Shown here piece after piece: positions 10,401-19,400 of a stretch of DNA of 33,376 bases. Source of the stretch: Apostichopus parvimensis. Lineage: Eukaryota > Echinodermata > Holothuroidea > Aspidochirotida > Stichopodidae. The position numbers and the translations under genes are program-made. The DNA is taken from NCBI GenBank assembly GCA_000934455.1, contig KN885507.1:1-33376 (forward strand), read 5' to 3'. Each line of letters opens with the position of its first letter. The stretch's first letter is position 1. Below the pieces are notes generated by a model. The model saw nothing but the letters and a program-made list of their open reading frames with translations, was not told the DNA's origin and did no database searches.

Positions 10401-13400
10401 GAATTCAAATAGAGTGGGACAAGAAAGTGATCACTTTTTATATCGCAAAGTTGATGTAGATATTTTGTTTTCATTGCAAGAACACCTCATCTTATTTTGC
10501 TTTTCATTTCTTTCTTTTTTTCCTCTTTTTTATTGATAAAGAATTTCAGAAGATTGTTTAGATGTTCATACATTTTAAAACTGGTCAGGTCAATACAGGA
10601 TTTACTCTTTACGACATAATAACTTCATTAATTAATCTGTTTAGTGATATCAAGGTCATATTTTCAAACTCCCTCCCCCATCCTCCATCTCTTGAATTTT
10701 GTTCCTACGCCTTACACTGCAAGTAGTCATGGTAAACCTGCTTTCTGTACTGTGTACACTATTAGCCTGTAATATGAAGCTTGCAAACAAAACTCATGGA
10801 CAAGAAGCATTGAATACAAGTACACATATATATATATATTGCGTGTGAGTGTTTAAAGGTAGTCAGTATAGGCCCCAAATTATAGCACGCTATAATTGCT
10901 AAAAGTTTTCAAAAAGTTCTTTCCTGGAGGTCTTTACTCTCCAAATTGTTCTCAGACATTTTTAAGGAACACACAAGATGACTGAATGTCCCAGTGAGGT
11001 AAATTTCCTAGAAGGTTGTAAAACAACAGTTTAAGAATTTTTGACCAAAGGTGACCAATATTTGAATATCTAGCAAATTTGGGGCAAATACAGCATACCT
11101 TTAATAATGCCAAGAAGTATTGAAATGACCTCTGATTCAGCTCAAATGTTTGATAATTGATGATAAGTCAATGATAAATTGGTAGTAAAATTGATGATTA
11201 TTACTTCTGTCATTCTTGGCATCAGATTATTCTTCAAGAACTTCTCTTCACAGTGATCACTACTTCTTCTTTTTTAATATGGATTCAGAAATTTGACAAT
11301 AGATTAGAGGAAATCTGTTGCCATGGCAATATAACTAAAATATTTCTAGTGTAACTGTGTTGGTTATTAAATGTAACCTTTACTATTGTCGTGCTGTGGA
11401 TCGGACACGTTATGAATCATGCAATGGATCTGCAGAAGGGAAGTCAATGTTTTAGCTGTTGCTAAGAGAGATTTTTGTGTATAACGAATTAATTAGGTGA
11501 AAGGTCCTTGCATGCCATTAATTCATTCCATCAAATATAAAATGAAATTCCAAAATTGGGTCAAAATTATAAGTGAAGCCAAATCGTGCTAGGTGCCCAA
11601 ATGAGGGAGAAGGAGGGGGGGGGGGAGGGGTTGCACTGACAGAAGTACCTGGAATGGGTCCTCCCAATTTTGATTGGTTCAATTTCAAATGACTTGTAGT
11701 AGCTAACCTAGAGTGTTCTTCTTGCATGCTCTTGGACTTTTAAAGCTCTCTCCAAGTTGACCTTTGCCCTTCTTTGCATCAAAGAGTTCAAGAACCATCA
11801 ATAATATCCGGTTCATGCATCTTTCGCCAGTATCATCATTCTTTCTCTGCTGCCAGCCTCATGCTGGCTGTTTCTCTAAGACTGTTCTCCTCTCTCCTGT
11901 AGTTTCTATAGCATCGTCTCCATTTCTTCGCATCCAATCTTGTTTTTGTGTAGATGGAAACTTTTGTTGGTTGCCATGAACTGAATGCATCATCGTCAGT
12001 CTTCTCTTCGTCTTTCAACATCTTCCTTCTGATGTTGCTTAGAGAGCATGGCTTGCCCTATCACAGAGGTTCACCCCCCCCCCACCTCCCATCCCTTCTT
12101 GACATGAACTGTCTGCTAGTCAGTTGAAAGAAGGCCGTCCATTCGATGGGTGATATAAGCTGCAGTGAAGGGTTTCATGTATCATTATGTCTGTTATCAT
12201 TTCTTTATTGTGTTTAGATCAGAAAGTAGTCTCGATTGGCTGAAACTTCACAGGCAGCAAGTTCTGTTAACTGTCCTTTTTCAAGTACTTAGAGTACACA
12301 GTTTTGATGGACTGAAACTTCACAAGTTCTGTTAAGTGTCCGTCAAGTATCTACAGTACACAGTAACAAGGGCAAATTTTTAATCTGTTGTTGGGTGGTT
12401 CGAGATGACCAAATTTCTGTTCGGACAACCAAAATCAGCTGTGGAGGTTATCCTGTGGATGACTAGTTGTTTAAATCAGATTCAGATTACATTGTAACAA
12501 AATACACCCAAATATGTAAAATGATGAATTGCTATCACCCCCAAAGCTGGTGTTCTGTTCACCAATCTTACACATCTCTCTCACTGTTCACATATGTCGT
12601 TGTTATTTTGCGATTTTTTTTGGACAATTTGCTGCTCGGACAACCAACATGTAAGGCCTGGTTGTCTAAGGACGACCAGAAAAAATCCTTACAAAATTTG
12701 CCCTGGTATGAATACTGTTGGTTACTGCAAGTGTGTCTATGCCACAGTTTATACAGAGAGAGGGCCAACCAAGACCAAGGATGGATATATGTATATATGA
12801 ATATGTATATATATATATGAATATGTATGTATTCTCTTACAGGGAGGGGCGTGCTAACACAGAGGTAAAGGGCAGTTACCAAGGCGTTGGTGACATCATG
12901 CTGAAGAATGTACAACATCTTAAAGTTTACAACAAATACCTGGAGAAACTGGAAGAGATCTTAAACCAAGTAGAGAACTTGGTGCGGAAAAACAAGAGTT
13001 TTGAGACCTTCTACAGGGAATTTGAGGTCCAGAAAGTGTGCTATCTGCCTTTTAACACATTCCTCTTGAAGCCTTTACAGCGATTACTCCACTATCAGCT
13101 CATTCTAGACAGTAAGTTGTATACATATTGATATGTAATGAATATGCATGAGATTGATGAATAGCTAATTTTGAGTTGTTCAATTGACCTCTTGAAGCCT
13201 TTACAGCGGTTACTCCACTATCAGCTCATTCTAGACAGTAAGTTGTATGCGTATTGATATGTAATGAATATGCATGAGATTGATGAATGGCTAATTTGAG
13301 TTGTTCAATTGTTCTCTTGAAGCCTTTAAACATTACTCCACTATCAGCTCATTCTAGACAGTAAGTTGTATGCATATTGATATATGATGAATATGCATGA

Positions 13401-16400
13401 GATTGATGAATGGCTAATTTGAGTTGTTCAATTGTTCTCTTGAAGCCTTTACACATTACTCCAGTATCAGCTCATTCTAGACAGTAAGTTGTATGCATAT
13501 TGATATATAATGAATATGCATGAGATTGATGAATGGCTAATTTGAGTTTTTCAATTGTTCTCTTGAAGCCTTTAAATATTACTCCAGTATCATCTTGTAT
13601 CAGAAAATAGTGTATACATACATTGTTGTGTACTGAAAATGCAGGAGAAATTAGTCTGCTCAAGAAAAACAAAATGAATTTTTGCATAAAACCGAACAGA
13701 ATTTTCAGTAGTATTGTACTCCTGACATTTAAAAAAAAAAATTTTTACGCATTAATACTGGCAACTTTTACTTGCTTTTTGAAGGTGGACCTTAGATTTT
13801 TACTTCGATGAATTTTACACCTCTTTCTTAATTTTCTTTTCAGGATTGGTGAAATATTACCCAGAAACTCATCCAGACTATAAGGATTGTAAAGGTAAGA
13901 GAGTTAATTTGTTTGAAACAAAACAGTTGTAGATTTTATGGTTGTGGTGTGCATCACTTATTTGTCTGTAATTTATACCCATCATTTGTTTATGGAGTAT
14001 TCTTGACCATTCAAGAAATCTTGCCCTTTATATCAACCTCTGTCCACCTTGCCAACCCTACCAATCCTTCTTTAGTGAGATCATCTTGTGACTTATTTGT
14101 CTGTAATTATAGCCATAATTTGTTTATGGAGTATTCTTGGCTACATAAGAAAACTTCCTCCCCCTCACCCCTTTCACCCAACTCCCTAGCTTCTCAGTCA
14201 TTTGCTCCTATATATCACCCTCTGTCCAGTTTTCCCACCCTACTAATCCTTCTATAGTGAGATAATCTTGTACCCCATGTGTTAACAAGTATACTCCTCA
14301 TTTGTAAACTAAGATGCTCTCCTCCACATGCATATTGTTATTCAGTTTTCTAATTTTCTCAATAATCTCCTATTTCAGCCGCCGTTGCTGAAGTCGGGGA
14401 GCTGACTAGTAACTTGGTCAACGACCTCAAACAAATAGGAAACTTTCTCAAGTTGACGGAACTCCAACGGGATCTGGTCGGCATGGACAATTTAGTACAA
14501 CCAGGAAGGGTATGTAGAACCAGTTAAAACCATTGTTAATAGTTTGTTCCTTCTGAGACTGACATATATTAGTTTGTTCCTGTTCTGTTTATCATTGCCT
14601 GATCCCAAACGCCATTTTGATTTGCTCTCACAGGCGGGGGCAGGGGGGGGGGTTTCACTTTGTATCTTCTTCTGGCTTATGACTCCTGTCAAGTTCGATC
14701 TACTTAATCAGAGAATCAGACACTCCACCAACATTGGTGGAAGTCATTTTTGTTCCCATTTATCAATCCAAAGACCTCTTTGATTATCTGTGTGAACTTC
14801 ACAAGTCAGACAGTTCTTCAATGAAGAAGCTGGCATAAAAGCTTCAGTGGTGTGCGTACTGTGTGTGTACCTGGCAACGATTCAGTCAGTTAATGTACCT
14901 TGTCTCATCCATGGTAGTCATGGTAATACTTGAATGTTTTACGTATCTTTGGATCCATTCATAGCTGATTCATTGGATCCATTTTTTGAGCAATTGTAAT
15001 CTAATTACTGCTCAGAATATTAGTTTTATAATTGATCTCCATTCTCTGGTTCACAAACTGATCCATTGAGGGCAGCCTAACTGAAACTCTACATTGAGGG
15101 CAGCCTAACTGAAACTCAATCTCAAGTTTATATGTCATTTGAAAGTCTCCTGACCTGTTCTATGAAGACAGTCTAAATATTGTACTCACAACTGATCCCT
15201 GGTTCTCTCGTACAGCAATTCATCCGTGAGGGCTGTCTGCACAAACTCTCTCGTAAAGGCTACCAGCAGAGGATGTTTTTCCTCTTCTCTGACATGCTTC
15301 TCTACACAAGTAAAGGAGTCACCTCTAGCAACCAGTTCAAAGTTCACGGGCAGATACCCCTCAAGGGAGTCGTGGTAAGCGTACAACAGAAAAAAAACAA
15401 AAAGCGATATGCCCCTCACAGAAAAAGTAGAAAAAACACTCGGATATAGAAAAAAAAAACACCACAGCACAGGAGAGTGGCACATAGAAAACAAATAAAG
15501 GCAAAAGAACCGCCCAAAAAATAACGCAATTGGTGGAAAGTATATCTGCAGATAACATATTAAGTTAACTCCCTCTGAACTTCATCTCAAAAGTATATGA
15601 TTAAGCAACTCTCAGTGGAACAGGGGTCTGTTTGCTGCTTCAAGCTAATTCAATGAACACACATCATATCAGTAACAGATGTCCTTCATGAGTGATATTG
15701 TACTTGTTACATATTTCAAAGTTCAAACTAACAAATCTCTGTCTACACACACATGATAGACTGAAAACTGGTCGTCAACCAATCAAAAAGCTTCTTTGAG
15801 GTATTGACTATCACGTCTGATAAACTGACTTGAAGCTCAGAGTTTTAGCTTTGAGCTTCAGTAAAATTGTATCCAAATCTCCAAAACGGAATATACCGGA
15901 ATATACCTGCGATTCTTGTCATCATAATTGAAGACAAGATCTTCTGAAACATATTTTCACACATAAATTGCGATTTGGTTTCAGCGCTATAAAATATCTT
16001 TGAAGATCTGTAAACAGGATAGATCACGAGCATTAGCACCCAGAGCCGTATGTACGGCACTGTCAGGACCTGTAGGACAAGCCCCCTCTTCTAAAAGCTG
16101 AATATCCCCAATAAAGAGTTTACTTTGAAGGAACACATTTTTTATTACATGGTTGCTACACTGAGTTTTGTTTTGTCTACTTTTATGCAAAACAATGCAA
16201 GCTTCTTCCTGAAAACTTTGTTCTTTGTTCATTCTGACTGCACCACTTTTGCCAGAGGGCTAAACAGCACATCATCAAGACAATGTATCCCAATACCAAT
16301 AAACTTATTACAGGAGATTATAAAAGTCTTTCCTGGTTTAGAGCTCAAAGCCTTAATTTTAAGAACTTTCTATTCATTTGTGCAAGAAATTCCCTGTAAT

Positions 16401-19400
16401 TACAGGTATAAAAAAATATATATCTAAAAAAAATTAAATTAAATTTAAAAAAAAATCAGGTATAGGTTTAAAGGTCCCTTCTGCAGGTGATGAATTGTAT
16501 CTTTTTATTTTCGTCTTTCATGTAGATTGAAGACAGCGAACTGGACAGGTCGGTGGCTAACTGTTTTACCCTATACGGTGGCAACAAGACAGTGGTCATA
16601 GCCGCCAGTAACCCAGAGGAGAAGGACAGGTGGATGTCGGTAAGTTGTCCCTGTAGACCTGGGGTGGGCAACCTACGGCCCGCGGGCCACATGCGGCCTG
16701 CTAGTGACCTTTTTGCGGCATGTGAGATGTCTCAAGAAAAAGAAAAAAAATCAATCTTTTTGACATCATCACAAAAACGAGCTAGCTGCTTAGAATTTAT
16801 CGGCACTAATGATGCTGTCAGGTAGGCCTATTATCCCCATTAATAATCAACTGTACTGTATTGACATTATGTTTTTGTGAATACAGATTAAGTACACACA
16901 CCTATTGCTTGAAAATCCTCGGAATCAAAAGGTTTGAAATCAACAGCAGGTCGTTGGTTAGGTGCGGCCCAGTCAATTTTTTCACTCCTTATATCTGGCC
17001 CATTCATTCAAAAAGGTTGCCCACCTCTGCTGTAGACTGTTAAGAGCCGAAAGGCCTCACTATCAAACCAATGTTCATGTGCAGGGTAGAGAGATGTTAA
17101 ACCCTGTGACATTTGATTTGAAAGATAGTAGTAATAGTACTTGCTTGAATTAATTCTCTCCTTTACATGCTACGAGAATAATCTGTCATGATGCCACAAA
17201 CTAGGGGTGCTAGACCATATTTTTCTCTTCATTGTCAAGAATACATTAAACATGACAGTTTTGTCATTATCTATAGTTGGTTAGTCAAAAAGAAACTCAA
17301 AAAATTTCTGTGAAGTTTGCTTTAAATTGGCATGAAACAAAGTATGCTTTTTTTTTAGAAGTTGTTTTATATCTCAGCAGAAGAAGTCAGATTTAAGTTC
17401 CATTGTTGTTATTAATCTTAAGAACGTTTGTTTTATATTTCATCAGGATATTAAAAGTGCGATGGCTCTGTGCCAAGACAACGAGACGACTACCACAGTC
17501 AGTAAGTAAATTAATCAATTCTGGCGGGATACTAACGGAAAAAACTGTTTAAATATGTGACATCATTTATGCTGTTATTCTTTGTCTTTTTCGATTTATC
17601 TATGGTGATGGTGTTATAAGTTGTGTAAGAATTGTCAAAAGCTCAGATCTGTAAACAAAAATGTCAATGATTGATAAGGGCAGATGCCAACAGGTAGTCA
17701 GGATTTTTTTTTTATTAAATGTTCTAATGTCATAAAGAAAGTAGCAAAGCAGCAGTTCCAATCACCGACACTCGTTGAAACTGAATGCAAATTAGACCTT
17801 TTAATTAGCCTTTAATGTCATTTGTTTTAGAGGTGAGACATGTCTGAGAGTCTGTGCCCGATGAATGTTACCAATGACTACTCTATTCCATTCAATCATT
17901 TACGTTTTCCATCACAATTCTGTATTTTTACATTCAAGTCCAACCGGTCGGAGGTAGGGACCTGTTTTTACAATGCAGAAGCTACTGGACGTGTAGGCAT
18001 GAATCCTACCCTGGCAAATAAAAAAACCTATTTAAATTAAGAAACAGAACAAAAGAGAAAAGTGTGATACAGAGTTGCACAGACCTGAAAAGTAAAGAAA
18101 CAATAGAGAAAAAGGTATAACGAGAAACAAATGGAATAATGTAAGACGAGAGTATTCTTAAACGATTAATGAATGAACAGTATGAAACCAAAGACAATAG
18201 TGGAGAGATTTTTCTTGTGTATTTTGTTCAGCTACTCCTGACCAAGATTCAGCATTCGATGAGTCAGAGGACGATGTTTCGTCCCCGTCACGTTCCTTGG
18301 AGCGTCAATCTCAACACAGGGCCAATACTACAGTACCTGTGTGCTGGCATAGGAACACCAGTGTTAGTATGAGTGACCACATCAGAGCTGTTCAGGTCAG
18401 TGTTTGCAATACTTTTATCCAAACCAGAGAGGCTTAATCATAAGGTGACCAGACGTCCCCGATTTTCGGGGACAGTCCCCGATTACAGTGTGCTGTCCCC
18501 GATGAACAAGTGTCCCCGAAAAATGTCCCCGATGCGTCAAAATGTTCAGGAATTTCGAAAATATCCCACATTAGTAGTAAAATAATTGTAAAAACAAAAT
18601 TGAGTCAACTGTGCAGTCGCAGAACGGAACTAACCAGTATTTCAGGTGGGCCAGTGTTAAGTGGAATATGCTAGATCGATCTAGCCTAGCACTCTTTCAT
18701 AAAGTAAGTAAATTTCATCTAAGAAAAAGCTTCATTTTTTAAAATAAAATTGATTTAAAAAGTGCTTCTAAGTATCACCATTTTACATCTAAGCACCTTA
18801 GGCACTTGAAAATTTTCCAAAGGGGAGGGGGCACCTCCTCCCCTTAGACCCCTCCCTCATATCAGTCACGCAATAAATGTCCCTGAATCCAGTAAGGCAA
18901 ATATGGTCACCTTACTTAATCAGAGGCCGGATCCTAACTCTATTTGAACCTAAAGCTGCCCTTAGTGCTGAAATAGTGTTTCTGAATGAAAAAAGATTTA
19001 GTGTTGTCTTTTAGCTGCTCGCGGAAAGTACTGTCCTCCCATTTATTCTCTACGTGGATAGAAGTAATCTTAGTAACAGTTTAGATTGACTTCTCCGTGC
19101 AGACAGTTCTACTGTGTTAACCACTAGGCAGCTATCTTTACATTTGGAAATAGTTTGATTTGTTCTCCATGAGTTAGAATCTCAGGTTTGGGATTCACCC
19201 CACACTTAAAAGAATGTGAACTGCCTGGAACATGTGACTGTAAATCTTATTGAAACAAAACCCTTTTTTTTTTTTCTTAATCCAGAACCAACTGAGTGGA
19301 TTTTTACTAAGAAAGTTCAAAAACAGCAACGGATGGCAAAAACTCTGGGTTGTGTTTACAAACTTCTGCCTCTTCTTCTATAAGAGTTACCAGGTGAGTC

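Larger units (their letters stand above)
9493..12842 (+). other. FARP-like intron, 3.35 kb
   Basis: The longest intron in the window. It holds a TTAA-flanked MITE, an X-box-like motif, G- and C-runs near 11615 and 12074, a tandem duplication at about 12237-12362 and an AT microsatellite abutting the acceptor. Open frames inside it are short and unrelated to known proteins. Confidence 0.7.

Noticed and set aside
12718..13131. 137-residue open frame as an independent gene
   Set aside because: It is the DH exon (12843-13111) with intron read-through on both sides.
15180..15449. Met at 15180 as a start codon for the PH1 frame
   Set aside because: It lies in intron before the acceptor at 15214-15215; the exon joins in phase to the DH exon.
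16553..16825. 90-residue open frame beginning inside PH1
   Set aside because: Its 3' half is hAT element A beyond the donor at 16640.
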